NCBI GenBank assembly: GCA_032718475.1
Contig: JAUCBJ010005359.1
Coordinates: 21,582 to 85,581, forward strand
DNA from: Nemertoderma westbladi
Taxonomy: Eukaryota > Xenacoelomorpha > Nemertodermatida > Nemertodermatidae
Length of the DNA stretch: 64,000 bases
Direction of reading: 5' to 3'
Below, piece after piece: positions 33,501 to 41,877 of the stretch. Under the pieces are notes generated by a model. That model saw only the letters and a list, made by a program, of their open reading frames with translations. It was not told the DNA's origin and did no database searches. Each line of letters opens with the position of its first letter. Position 1 is the first letter of the stretch. Both the position numbers and the translations under genes were made by a program.

Positions 33501-34300
33501 TGTTCGATCTCTCGTTGGGCCTCTCGTTCACGTTGTTCGATCTCTCGTTGGGCCTCTTGTTCACGTTGTTCGATCTCTCGTTGGGCCTCTTGTTCACGTT
33601 GTTCGATCTCCTGTCTGCGTTGTTCGACCCGTCGTTCGACCTCTTGTTCGGCCTCTCGCTTTTGTGTTTCGGCGGCTAATACATCTTGCTCGGCTTGCAG
33701 TTGAATATACTCATCTTCCATCCGAGCTTTGAGGGCTAATGCCTTCCGTTCTCGCAGTTGGTCTCGGAGTGGCTGACCCCCTTGAGAGCTATGCGCTGAG
33801 CCGGATCTCTCGCTCCTAGCGCTGGAGTGCTGATTTCTAGCGGACCCCGTTCTTTTTTGATGCACTGCCGTCCTGATGCTGGAGGATCGTACTGATTCCG
33901 CGTCCGTTCTTTCAGCCCTCTTGTAGTACTGTTCCTCATAGCCTCTCACAAGGCTGAGGGTCCTCCGGTGTTGTTTGCGGAACCCATCTAGATGTACAAC
34001 GTGTTCTTCCAACTTGGGGTAGTTTTCCTGATCGGTGGAGGGAACGAGATCTTGGTACGCCTGTATCATTCTTTCGTACCGCTGTAGGATATTTCGGATA
34101 CTTTGAAGCTGAGTTTGTACCTCATTGAGGGGGGTTTTGACTCCCTTGAGTTGTTTCTCCATCCGTTGATACGCTCGGGTTACTCCGCCTTTAAGGGCCC
34201 CTAACCGACGGGTCATGTTCTTGACATTTGGTACCTCGTCGGTTTCCGAGTCTGTGTGGTGATCCATCTCGTCGGTATCGGATACGTTATTTGTTGTCAT
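27587..34300 (-). CDS. BEL/Pao Gag-Pol polyprotein (2237 aa)
   Basis: One open frame from ATG 34300 to TAA. Residues about 1-220: charged N-terminus. About 221-290: seven 11-residue coiled-coil repeats (REIEQREQEAQ type). About 480-680: gag region with FEGDPVDYLRFKKRFF and YLSQYLGDKPRRIV (DUF1759-like). About 740-800: Cys/His zinc knuckles including CFRCLGTGHYVREC. Near 889-895: protease FLDNGSDG (Asp891; DNG instead of the common DSG/DTG). About 1080-1400: reverse transcriptase with CDIKAMFHQ and catalytic FYVDD (Asp1339, Asp1340). About 1510: RNase H start FSDAS. About 1850-1890: integrase HHCC zinc region. Integrase core triad Asp1919, Asp1981, Glu2032 (VDCFGPF, YSDNGTNF, GVWEKL). About 2110-2225: C-terminal DUF5641-like domain. 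It makes the capsid, protease, RT/RNase H and integrase. No frameshift or readthrough signal is needed. Confidence 0.96.
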   Translation of the reverse strand: MTTNNVSDTDEMDHHTDSETDEVPNVKNMTRRLGALKGGVTRAYQRMEKQLKGVKTPLNEVQTQLQSIRNILQRYERMIQAYQDLVPSTDQENYPKLEEHVVHLDGFRKQHRRTLSLVRGYEEQYYKRAERTDAESVRSSSIRTAVHQKRTGSARNQHSSARSERSGSAHSSQGGQPLRDQLRERKALALKARMEDEYIQLQAEQDVLAAETQKREAEQEVERRVEQRRQEIEQREQEAQREIEQREQEAQREIEQREREAQREIEQREREAKREIEQHEREAKQEIEQRKWEAEMRKQHAEAQAILTHKKNADIAKLAEYEAALIERDIQLYEDWERDIDQEYEPIPIPELEKSFTPTATKTPKLEIPPTKQSTLSAQALVFHPPPATLKNEEPYFPSNTTTASVPKYEPEKDSERDATPRSNNPFTSTPQTHSRVIIKTPPIIDPSSMGVSANNYNPPSHSSSDDVSIIRALENRLAMPKMEIRTFEGDPVDYLRFKKRFFAQIGSTDIADAQKLVYLSQYLGDKPRRIVACFEGGSHEAYYDAWKTLDKRYGNTGTIINKTLERLIQDAGSLGDPQNIQEFSDSMKDAYYTLKPLNKEDQVNNILNLRQIARKLSGWLQSKWAYKCVDLRRRHPDRDPSFLEMSAFLDDISEAMNDSMFSKQSLAKLDGIESNSRSKITPPKPRFRPPPVSTMAITMAEDSDDEDYEEPTSAEEWACYLASWAPEREGITNSLLCLFCGEKHKVEFCRKFQFAELVPRFEAIMKHRGCFRCLGTGHYVRECDQRSCCAVCNDQRHHTLLHIPANFDFTTLPFRIEARRRGETNHVFKGTRTTQRRETNPFKIYTDTPQVTNISATINLINRRYMVFAKVIPVRIQGVGKSLTTLAFLDNGSDGTIIDRDFLEQLGLEYEPCKRPIQTITDNKEVESGEVQLQMEGVMKGYETAKLTIKNALVHTDLRVRFRQSAEYAPLIQLDRDDVDLRCPQLDVNRITLLIGLDTPELHIPTGDIARSINQDDGFYAERTIMGWTLCGIKEETTDTYTYLPKCQIKEKVTSVGYCSASDLDEDLFLETEKTQREMTKYFNLETQEFAEKDENPSEEDQYCMDVLDQATFKDGHWCSPMLWKDPNKPMANNASMALRRLKGILRRLNDQPEIKEKYNTVIQGYLDDGLAEMVPRNELQGGKRTYYLPTHYVVEARKGGKIRVVNDAAAIYQGESLNSQLYTGPNIYSTLIGVLIRFRENRVAFTCDIKAMFHQVRTLPRDSDCLRILWTDKTLTQQEISQLTIKDVDVMRMVVRIFGAKDSPVACSDMLKRTATMCENEFPPTVIETIRRCFYVDDGCAGADNVDEAYQLAMGMVECLKKGGFPLVKFRSHDKTLMEKFPEDIRLENNKMYSEDVEHRVLGIEWDIESDEFIFKYKPLPKPMTKRGCLSIKSAIFDPLNFISPVTLAGMNLIKEMWIEGLGWDEELPPYLSVKWRKWTEQLEHLHLMRKPRPFFLDKLPTDIFQLHTFSDASNTGIGVVTFLRRLSSDGNGDTSFLFSKAKTVSGEFVATIPRLELQAAVWAVRQNRMAMRNLRIPIESQHFWVDSSIVLYYLHSPSRRHTTFVANRATEIKQCTGREQWHHVNGKENPADLSSRGATPKQLGKSKLWLTGPEFLRQPQLTWSTRFDPELDSGKYSEDDKEIRKIHRSNAVEIYSCLTEPAKDSGRHYNVATITQLAASLHQLIERTSSMRRLVYHVITLRNFLRWKNNKPIVQRNIQELIIAEKCIVRYVQKESFPDEWEQLSAGKTLKPDSPVYQLRPMMGEDGLIRLNTRMANAPVEYEVKYPALLPGTSTLAKLLILQCHEDNHHAGQNWIIANIRQRYWITHIQPLIRKVLKRCFTCRRYLAPPITQKMADLPATRLQADSPPFYVTGVDCFGPFTVIERRSNIKCWGAIFTCLRSRAIYLDIVVNLTQHAFINALRRFVANNGTCRHMYSDNGTNFVGGERELREAIEGWFTDNTASQVWKEHQIQWHFQTPLAPHTSGVWEKLIDLVKRSMRVALGDTRVTHDTLRTTFCEITATLNNRPIVPIRDDPTDLEPLTPNHLLGRPKTHLLPETMFPDPNEIAKHTNWKKAQALAAHWWRIWAQEYLITLRTRRKWNNTYRNVAVGDMVLVKEDLKDRVHWPVARVVTIHPSKDGLARTVTIRTKAGHYQRPIQKLCLLEGNDSGDSTRGDKIPTTDPAADIGDNDKCV
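33435..33640 (-). repeat. 33-bp tandem repeats encoding a gag coiled coil
   Basis: Units of the type TTGTTCGATCTCTCGTTGGG + CCTCTCGTTCACG (plus strand) repeat about six to seven times in frame, giving 11-residue REIEQREQEAQ-like units. The 11-residue period suits a straight coiled coil that could drive Gag multimerisation. Copy number probably varies among copies of the element. Confidence 0.85.
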
Positions 34301-34488
34301 TGTAACGCCTCGTCGATGGCTAGATACGCGATGTCGTAAAACAGTTCCTCGTAGGTATTGTACTCAGCTTGGACCACCCGAACAGTAATCCTGAATCGTC
34401 CAACGTTCGTTCCTTGTACCTCAACTTCGACGTGCCAGATTCCTGGCTCAACTTGAATTATATCAATGGGTGTGATCGATACTTCCAT
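34297..34488 (-). CDS. Short leader ORF of the BEL element (63 aa), overlapping gag by ATGA
   Basis: ATG at 34488. Its TGA stop overlaps the Gag-Pol ATG as ATGA (34297-34300), a geometry seen where ribosomes terminate and re-initiate. The 63-residue product is acidic with alternating hydrophobic residues (VEVEVQGTNVGRFRITVRVV, then an acidic YEELFYDIAYLAIDEALQ helix), which suggests a small beta-sheet plus helix. I do not recognise the family. Its exact junction with gag argues against chance, but protein production is unproven. Confidence 0.55.
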   Translation of the reverse strand: MEVSITPIDIIQVEPGIWHVEVEVQGTNVGRFRITVRVVQAEYNTYEELFYDIAYLAIDEALQ

Positions 34489-34690
34489 TCCCTGTTAACA
34501 ACTCTCCCAATATGTGATCTGCCGACTACGAGTTGGTTAGATCGAGTTTGTTGCTTAATTAAACCACGACTTTGTCTCAACTCAAATACCAGAGTTTCCT
34601 CGTAGTGGGTGCTGGCAAGCACGTAGAGAGTTTTTGAAGAGTATTGAAGGATTCTCAACTTCCACCAGTTGAAGTTGACCGTAATTATCC

Positions 34691-34717
34691 TTAATTTTGA
34701 CACCGTGTCAAAATTAA
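34691..34717. other. Perfect 12-bp inverted repeat in the BEL leader
   Basis: TTAATTTTGACA, a CCG loop, then TGTCAAAATTAA, 22 nt inside the 5' LTR where the primer-binding site is normally found. It could form a stable leader hairpin. Confidence 0.75.
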
Positions 34718-34739
34718 CCGCATGAATTATTCTTAATTT

Positions 34740-36022
34740 TGTTGCCGTTATTCCTACACCAGGGGGGAAAAAACGCCGATGCTGGAGACGTGACTTAACA
34801 GACCACCGAGCCCCGGCCAGTCACCGGATATTGATTGTGGGGAGGGAATATTTTCTGAGATGCAAGTTTGTGGTCGAGAAAAAGCTGCATTAGTTGGATA
34901 TACTCTTTAATGTAACTGAACTCTGTTGAACCTTGATTAAGAATAATTTTGGGCTTCCCCAAATCAATATACACCAAATATTCACAATAATTATACACGA
35001 TAATATAAATCCCTACGGTATATTATTTAATAACCCACTGTTCGCTCAGAATTTTAGCCTACGTAATGTTCCCAGATTTTCCCTCAGTCCCAGTCTTAGT
35101 GCCGTAGTGTCGGTGTCGGTTGACCCTGTCGCGTGTCCGTTCCACCCCTCACGAACCCCGAAGGGAACGATCATCGAGAACCAGCACGGCTTGGCTAAGG
35201 GTCGGTCCAGTCGGTAGACTCTGTCGCGTATCCGTACCACCCCTCTCGAACCCCGAAGGGTTCGGTCATCGAGAACCAGTACGGCTTGGCTAGGAGTCTG
35301 TCGTGTCGGTGGACCCGTTCGCGTGTCCGTTCCACCCCTCACGAACCCCGAAGGGTTCGATCATCGAGAACCAGAACGGCTTGGCTAGGGGTCCGTCGGT
35401 TCATCACAGAAACCCAACCACCTAGGCTTTCCGAGTCCGTTTCAGGCTCGTAGTCGCTTCGGCAGCCGAGAAACTGCTCCGAACAGTCGGTAGGCCAGTA
35501 GAGTCTAGTCGAGTCTAGTCCTTTGTCTTTCGACCCCGTCGCGTGTCCACTCCACCCCTCACGAACCCCGGGGTTCGATCATCGAGAACCAGAACGGCTT
35601 GGCTACTAAGGGGCCGTCGGTGCCCGTCGCAAATCCCTGACACAAGCAGTCAGCGGTCCGAGTTCTTTTCAGTCTCGTAATGGCTGCTGTTGGCCAGGGA
35701 CCGCTAAGGGCAGTCCTTGTCCTTTAGGCCTGGCGCATTACCAAATCCACCCCTACAGGCAGCAGGAAGTTGGCCAGGGCCTAATAGTACTCAGGCTAAC
35801 CTGAATACTGCTTGCATTTTCCATCCCCCCTGGCCCTTATAACTATGAAATTATTCCCGTACCCTGTAAGTTGCCCCAAAGTTCGCCCATAAATCGCCCC
35901 CAGTTTATTGAATGTGCCCAAAACCCATGGTCCCGCACCCAGTAGTAATATCGGAATAATCAATTTTAATAAAATACAAAAATATTCAACTCGCGTTATG
36001 GAAAGTTGAAATACCGCGAACA
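34740..36022 (-). repeat. BEL element 5' LTR (1283 bp)
   Basis: TGTTGCCG...CGAACA on the plus strand, so the sense LTR begins TGTTCGCGG and ends CGGCAACA. It contains the promoter by position. It holds repeated CACGAACCCCGAAGGG blocks and two copies of the CGAG...CTCG hairpin motif (about 35428 and 35655). It lacks about 306 bp that are present between repeated blocks of the 3' LTR. Confidence 0.95.
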
Positions 36023-36027
36023 ATGTC
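36023..36027. repeat. Target-site duplication of the BEL element (ATGTC), 5' side
   Basis: Exact copy of 21978-21982, directly abutting the LTR end. Confidence 0.92.
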
Positions 36028-36156
36028 TGACCATTATTCTTTATGGGGATGATGTGATCCATTATTGTTCGCGTTCGAGACGATATCGAAATCAACACAC
36101 GAATGAACTACGGACTGCGTACAACTAACTGTATAAACTGTTTATTATGGACTGAC

Positions 36157-36406
36157 CTCGTAGGTCTGCCAAGGTAGACAGCTGAGTACCGGCTCGAGAT
36201 CCTCGATGGGATGACGGGGCCATTGCAGACTATGTTTAATGTAACGCCGGTTTACTATCGCCCAATCAGAGGTGTAGCCGGCAACGCAATCGAGAACCCT
36301 GGAGTTGGCTACCACGCCCTCTCGCGGTAGGTTAGGGTGCACGGTTCGTCTTTGTCTGGAGACGCGAGATACTTCTATGTCGTCTGGAGGGAATTCTAAG
36401 AGGAAT
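36157..36406 (-). CDS. DOCK6/7/8-like gene, coding exon 3
   Basis: Acceptor: a C-run of 20 (36417-36436), then TTATCAATAG; donor GTCAGT (36151-36156). The exon is 250 bp. Its first base completes Arg with the last two bases of exon 2, then FLLEFPPDDIEV, RQRRTVHPNLP, RVLDCVAGYTSDWAIVNRRY and LPWQTYE. This is the DOCK6/7/8 N-terminal signature: EFPPDDIEV and a DW-x-IV-x-RKY motif. It ends on a complete codon. Exon 4 (phase 0) is 14.3 kb away because the BEL element lies between. Orthology to DOCK6/7/8 is secure at subfamily level; which paralogue is not decided. Confidence 0.92.
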
Positions 36407-36512
36407 CTATTGATAAGGGGGGGGGGGGGGGGGGGGTGGGGGGTCTGGTAAAGGGTAATATGGGTAAAGTTGGTCATTAAGTTGGTATGTGTGGTTTATT
36501 TGTAATGATATA

Positions 36513-39500
36513 TGGTGTCTCTCGGGACGGTGATACGACACTCACCTGTGTCCTTCGGGACTGGTAATACGAAACTCACCTATGTCCCTCGGGACTGGTG
36601 ATACGAAACTCACCTGTGTCCTTCGGGACTAGTGATACGAAACTCACCTGTGTCCTTCGGGACTGCTGATACGAAACTCACCTGTGTCCCTCGGGACTGG
36701 TGATACGAAACTCACCTGTGTCCCTCGGGACTGGTAATACGAAACTCAACTGTGTCCTTGGGGACTGGTGATACGAAACTAACCTGTGTCCCTTGGGACT
36801 GGTGATACGAAACTCACCTGTGTCCCTTGGGACTGGTGATACAAAACTCACCTGTGTCCTTCGGGACTGGTGATACGAAACTCACCTGTGTCCTTGGGGA
36901 CTGGTGATACGAAACTCACCTGTGTCCTTGGGGACTGGTGATACGAAACTCACCCGTGTCCTTGGGGACTGGTGATACGAAACTCACCTGTGTCCTTGGG
37001 GACTGGTGATACGAAACTCACCTGTGTCCTTGGGGACTGGTGATACGAAACTCACCTGTGTCCTTGGGGACTGGTAATACGAAACTCACCGTGTCCTTGG
37101 GGACTGGTGAAACGAAACTCACCTGTGTTGCAGGGGACTGGTGATACGAAACTCACCTGTGTCCCTCGGACTGGTGATACGAAACTCACCTGTGTCCTTT
37201 GGGACTGGTAATACGAAACTCACCTGTGTCCCAGGGGACTGGTGATACGAAACTCGCCTGTGTCCCTCGGCACTGGTGATTCGAAATTCACCTGTGTCCT
37301 TCGGGACTGGTGATACGAAACTCACCTGTGTCCCTCGGACTGGTGATACGAAACTCACCTGTGTCCCTCGGACTGATGATACGAAACTCACCGGTGTCCT
37401 TTGGGACTGGTGATACGAAACTCACCGGTGTCCCTCGGACTCACCTGTGTCCCTCGGCACTGGAGAACTCACCTGTTTCCTTGGGGACTGGTGATACGAA
37501 ACTCACCAGTGTCCTTGGGGACTGGTGATACGAAACTCACCTGTGTCCTTGGGGACTGGTGATACGAAACTCACCAGTGTCCTTGGGGACTGGTGATACG
37601 AAACTCACCTGTGTTCCAGGAGACTGGTGATACGAAACTCACCTGTGTCCTTGGGGACTGGTGATACGAAACCCACCCATCTCCTTGGGGACTGGTGATA
37701 CGAAACTCACTTGTGTCCTTGGGGACTGGTGATACGAAACTCACATATGTCCTTGGGGACTGGTGATACTAAACTCACCGTGTCCTTGGGGACTGGTGAT
37801 ACGAAACTCACTTGTGTCCTTGGGGACTGGTGATACGAAACTCACATATGCCCTTGGGGACTGGTGATACTAAACTCACCGTGTCCTTGGGGACTGGTGA
37901 TACGAAACTCACCTGTGTCCTTGGGGACTGGTGATACGAAACTCACCTATGTCCTTGGGGACTGGTGATACGAAACTCACCTGTGTCCCTCAGACTCACC
38001 TGTATTCCTCGGACTGGTGATACGAAACTCACCTGTGTATTTGGGGACTGATGATACGAAACTCACCTGTGTCCTTGGGGACTGGTGATACGAAACTCAC
38101 CTGTGTCCTTGGGGACTGGTGATACGAAACTCACCCGTGTACTTGGAGACTGGTGATACGAAACTCACCTGTGTCCTTGGGGACTGGTGATACGAAACTC
38201 ACCTGTGTCCTTCGGGACTGGTGATACGAAACTCACCTGTGTCCTTGGGGACTGGTGATACGAAACTCACCTGTGTCCTTCGGGACTGGTGATACGAAAC
38301 TCACCCGTGTACTTGGAGACTGGTGATACGAAACTCACCTGTGTCCTTGGGGACTGGTGATACGAAACTCACCTGTGTCCTTCGGGACTGGTGATACGAA
38401 ACTCACCTGTGTCCTTGGGGACTGGTGATACGAAACTCACCTGTGTCCTTCGGGACTGGTGATACGAAACTCACCTGTGTCCTTCGGGACTGGTGATACG
38501 AAACTCACCTGTGTCCTTGGGGACTGGTGATACGAAACTCACCCGTGTACTTGGAGACTGGTGATACGAAACTCACCTGTGTCCTTGGGGACTGGTGATA
38601 TGAAACTCACCTGCGTCCTTGGGGACTGGTGATACGAAACTCACCTGTGTCCTTGGGGACTGGTGATACGAAACTCACCCGTGTCCTTGGGGACTGGTGA
38701 TACGAAACTCACCTGTGTCCTTGGGGACTGGTGATACGAAACTCACCTGTGTCCTTGGGGACTGGTGATACGAAACTCACCTGTGTCCCTCGGACTCACC
38801 TGTGTCCTTGGGGACTGGTGATACGAAACTCACCTGTGTCCCTCGGACTCACCTGTGTCCTTGGGGACTGGTGATACGAAACTCACCTGTGTCCTTGGGG
38901 ACTGGTGATACGAAACCCACCCGTGTCCTTGGGGACTGGTGATACGAAACTCACCTGTGTCCCTCGAACTCACCTGTGACCTTGGGGACTGGTGATACGA
39001 AACTCACCTGTGTCCTTGGGGACTGGTGATACGAAACCCACCCGTGTCCTTGGGGACTGGTGATACGAAACTCACCTGTTTCCTTGGGGACTGGTGATAC
39101 GAAACTCGCCTGTGTCCCTCGGTACTGGTGATTCGAAATTCACCTGTGTCCTTCGGGACTGGTGATACGAAACTCACCTGTGTCCCTCGGACTGGTGATA
39201 CGAAACTCACCTGTGTCCCTCGGACTGATGATACGAAACTCACCGGTGTCCTTTGGGACTGGTGATACGAAACTCACCGGTGTCCCTCGGACTCACCTGT
39301 GTCCCTCGGCACTGGAGAACTCACCTGTTTCCTTGGGGACTGGTGATACGAAACTCACCAGTGTCCTTGGGGACTGGTGATACGAAACTCACCTGTGTCC
39401 TTGGGGACTGGTGATACGAAACTCACCAGTGTCCTTGGGGACTGGTGATACGAAACTCACCCGTGTCCTTGGGGACTGGTGATACGAAACTCACCTGTGT

Positions 39501-41266
39501 CCTTGGGGACTGGTGATACGAAACTCACCTGTGTCCTTGGGGACTGGTGATACGAAACTCACCTGTGTCCCTCGGACTCACCTGTGTCCCTCGGCACTGG
39601 AGAACTCAACTGTTTCCTTGGGGACTGGTGATACGAAACTCACCAGTGTCCTTGGGGACTGGTGATACGAAACTCACCTGTGTCCTTGGGGACTGGTGAT
39701 ACGAAACTCACCAGTGTCCTTGGGGACTGGTGATACGAAACTCACCCGTGTCCTTGGGGACTGGTGATACGAAACTCACCTGTGTCCTTGGGGACTGGTG
39801 ATACGAAACTCACCAGTGTCCTTGGGGACTGGTGATACGAAACTCACCCGTGTCCTTGGGGACTGGTGATACGAAACTCACCTGTGTCCTTGGGGACTGG
39901 TGATACGAAACTCACCGGTGTCCTTTGGGACTGGTGATACGAAACTCACCGGTGTCCCTCGGACTCACCTGTGTCCCTCGGCACTGGAGAACTCACCTGT
40001 TTCCTTGGGGACTGGTGATACGAAACTCACATATGTCCTTGGGGACTGGTGATACTAAACTCACCGTGTCCTTGGGGACTGGTGATACGAAACTCACTTG
40101 TGTCCTTGGGGACTGGTGATACGAAACTCACATATGTCCTTGGGGACTGGTGATACTAAACTCACCGTGTCCTTGGGGACTGGTGATACGAAACTCACCT
40201 GTGTCCTTGGGGACTGGTGATACGAAACTCACCTATGTCCTTGGGGACTGGTGATACGAAACTCACCTGTGTCCCTCAGACTCACCTGTATTCCTCGGAC
40301 TGGTGATACGAAACTCACCTGTGTATTTGGGGATTGATGATACGAAACTCACCTGTGTCCTTGGGGACTGGTGATACGAAACTCACCTGTGTCCTTGGGG
40401 ACTGGTGATACGAAACTCACCCGTGTACTTGGAGACTGGTGATACGAAACTCACCTGTGTCCTTGGGGACTGGTGATATGAAACTCACCTGCGTCCTTGG
40501 GGACTGGTGATACGAAACTCACCTGTGTCCTTGGGGACTGGTGATACGAAACTCACCCGTGTCCTTGGGGACTGGTGATACGAAACTCACCTGTGTCCTT
40601 GGGGACTGGTGATACGAAACTCACCTGTGTCCTTGGGGACTGGTGATACGAAACTCACCTGTGTCCCTCGGACTCACCTGTGTCCTTGGGGACTGGTGAT
40701 ACGAAACTCACCTGTGTCCCTCGGACTCACCTGTGTCCTTGGGGACTGGTGATACGAAACTCACCTGTGTCCTTGGGGACTGGTGATACGAAACCCACCC
40801 GTTTCCTTGGGGACTGGTGATACGAAACTCACCTGTGTCCCTCGAACTCACCTGTTACCTTGGGGACTGGTGATACGAAACTCACCTGTGTCCTTGGGGA
40901 CTGGTGATACGAAACCCACCCGTGTCCTTGGGGACTGGTGATACGAAACTCACCTGTTTCCTTGGGGACTGGTGATACGAAACTCACCTGTGTCCCTCGA
41001 ACTCACCTGTGACCTTGGGGACTGGTGATACGAAACTCACCTGTGTCCTTGGGGACTGGTGATACGAAACCCACCCATGTCCTTGGGGACTGGTGATACG
41101 AAACTCACCTGTGTCCTTGGGGACTGGTGATACGAAACTCACCTGTGTCCCTCGGACTCACCTGTGTTCCTCGGACTCACCTGTGTCCCTCGGACTCACC
41201 TGTGTCCCTCGAACTCACCTGTGTCACTCGGACTGGTGATAAGAAACTCACCTGTGTCCTTCGGAT
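36513..41266 (-). repeat. 34-bp minisatellite of exon-2/intron-2 splice-donor units, about 130-140 copies
   Basis: On the plus strand the unit is CTGGTGATACGAAACTCACC + TGTGTCCTTGGGGA. On the DOCK sense strand this is AAGGACACAG|GTGAGTTTCG plus a TATCACCAGTC part. The last unit (41233-41266) spans the true exon 2 boundary at 41252, so every unit repeats 12-13 nt of exon end, the donor and about 20 nt of intron. Shorter 19-bp forms sit nearest the exon. Variants change the exon-side dinucleotide (CAG, CGG, CTG, TAT) but almost all keep GTGAGT. Internal segmental duplications have offsets of about 1852, 1878 and 2286 bp. Copy number is estimated from length. Confidence 0.95.
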
Positions 41267-41415
41267 TCGGCACGAGCGAGACTTTGTGTGACGAATATTT
41301 CAAAGTCCACCGGATCTACGACATCTAGCTTTGCGAGGGCTGGTAGCGCAGAACCAACGCTGGATGGCGTCTTAGAAGGACTAGTGTGCTGGGTGTGTCG
41401 AGCCTGACTCGCAAT
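41252..41415 (-). CDS. DOCK6/7/8-like gene, coding exon 2
   Basis: Acceptor after ATGTTCTGAATCCTAG; donor GTGAGT (41246-41251). The exon is 164 bp in phase 0: IASQARHTQHTSPSKTPSS, then LAKLDVVDPVDFEIFVTQSL, then ARAESEGH and two bases of Arg. VDPVDFE is the conserved DOCK6/7/8 N-terminal VDPVDLE motif, and the joined protein runs straight into FLLEFPPDDIEV of exon 3. The last 13 bases of this exon are the seed of the adjacent minisatellite. Confidence 0.9.
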
Positions 41416-41877
41416 CTAGGATTCAGAACATATTACCAGCACATAGAAATAGAAGGACAGATAAAATGTTATTTTGTACATGTTTGTATATTATCATAAA
41501 GGTCCATTTCCGAAATAAAACATACGGTTAAGGTACCGCATTTAGATAACCTTATACAAACTAGCAGACACAACACTTAACGACGTAACAATTTATACCG
41601 GTAGCGGTAATACTAAACGAAAATACAAAGGAAACTTGAAGCAGATTAAATTTTGTAACATCGGTATGGAATTATGCAACTATCTAAATTTTAATTTACA
41701 GTAATAGTAATATCAGGTGACAGGTGCCAACTTCGGTTCGGTAGAATGGCGAATAGGCCTTATATCACACAAAGCAATAGGACTAACACACTAACGACAC
41801 ACCAAACACAAACAGTTGTTTTTGTTACTAATCATGCTTATAGTTAGTGTTTTATCTGTATATATTATTTTGCTAAC

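Larger units (their letters stand above)
21983..36022 (-). mobile_element. Complete BEL/Pao LTR retrotransposon, 14.0 kb
   Basis: Two near-identical LTRs (34740-36022 and 21983-23571), a 5-bp target duplication, a Gag-Pol open frame of 2237 codons with BEL/Pao domain order, a polypurine tract, and two further ORFs: a 63-codon ORF upstream of gag and an 866-codon ORF downstream of pol. All frames are open, so the copy may be active or very recent. It sits in intron 3 of the DOCK gene in the same orientation. No convincing tRNA primer-binding site was found next to the 5' LTR. Confidence 0.95.

Noticed and set aside
21983-36022. Endogenous retrovirus with envelope
   Set aside because: The downstream ORF has no signal peptide or membrane helix, and the pol domains and 5-bp duplication fit BEL/Pao retrotransposons.
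36513-41266. Possible CRISPR-like array because of regular 34-bp units
   Set aside because: There are no unique spacers between repeats, the DNA is eukaryotic, and the unit is explained by the exon 2 donor boundary.
41264-41276. GATTCGGCACGAG resembles a classic cDNA-library adapter and sits at the end of the minisatellite
   Set aside because: It lies within DOCK exon 2 and encodes part of LARAES in frame with conserved flanks, so it is genuine coding sequence.
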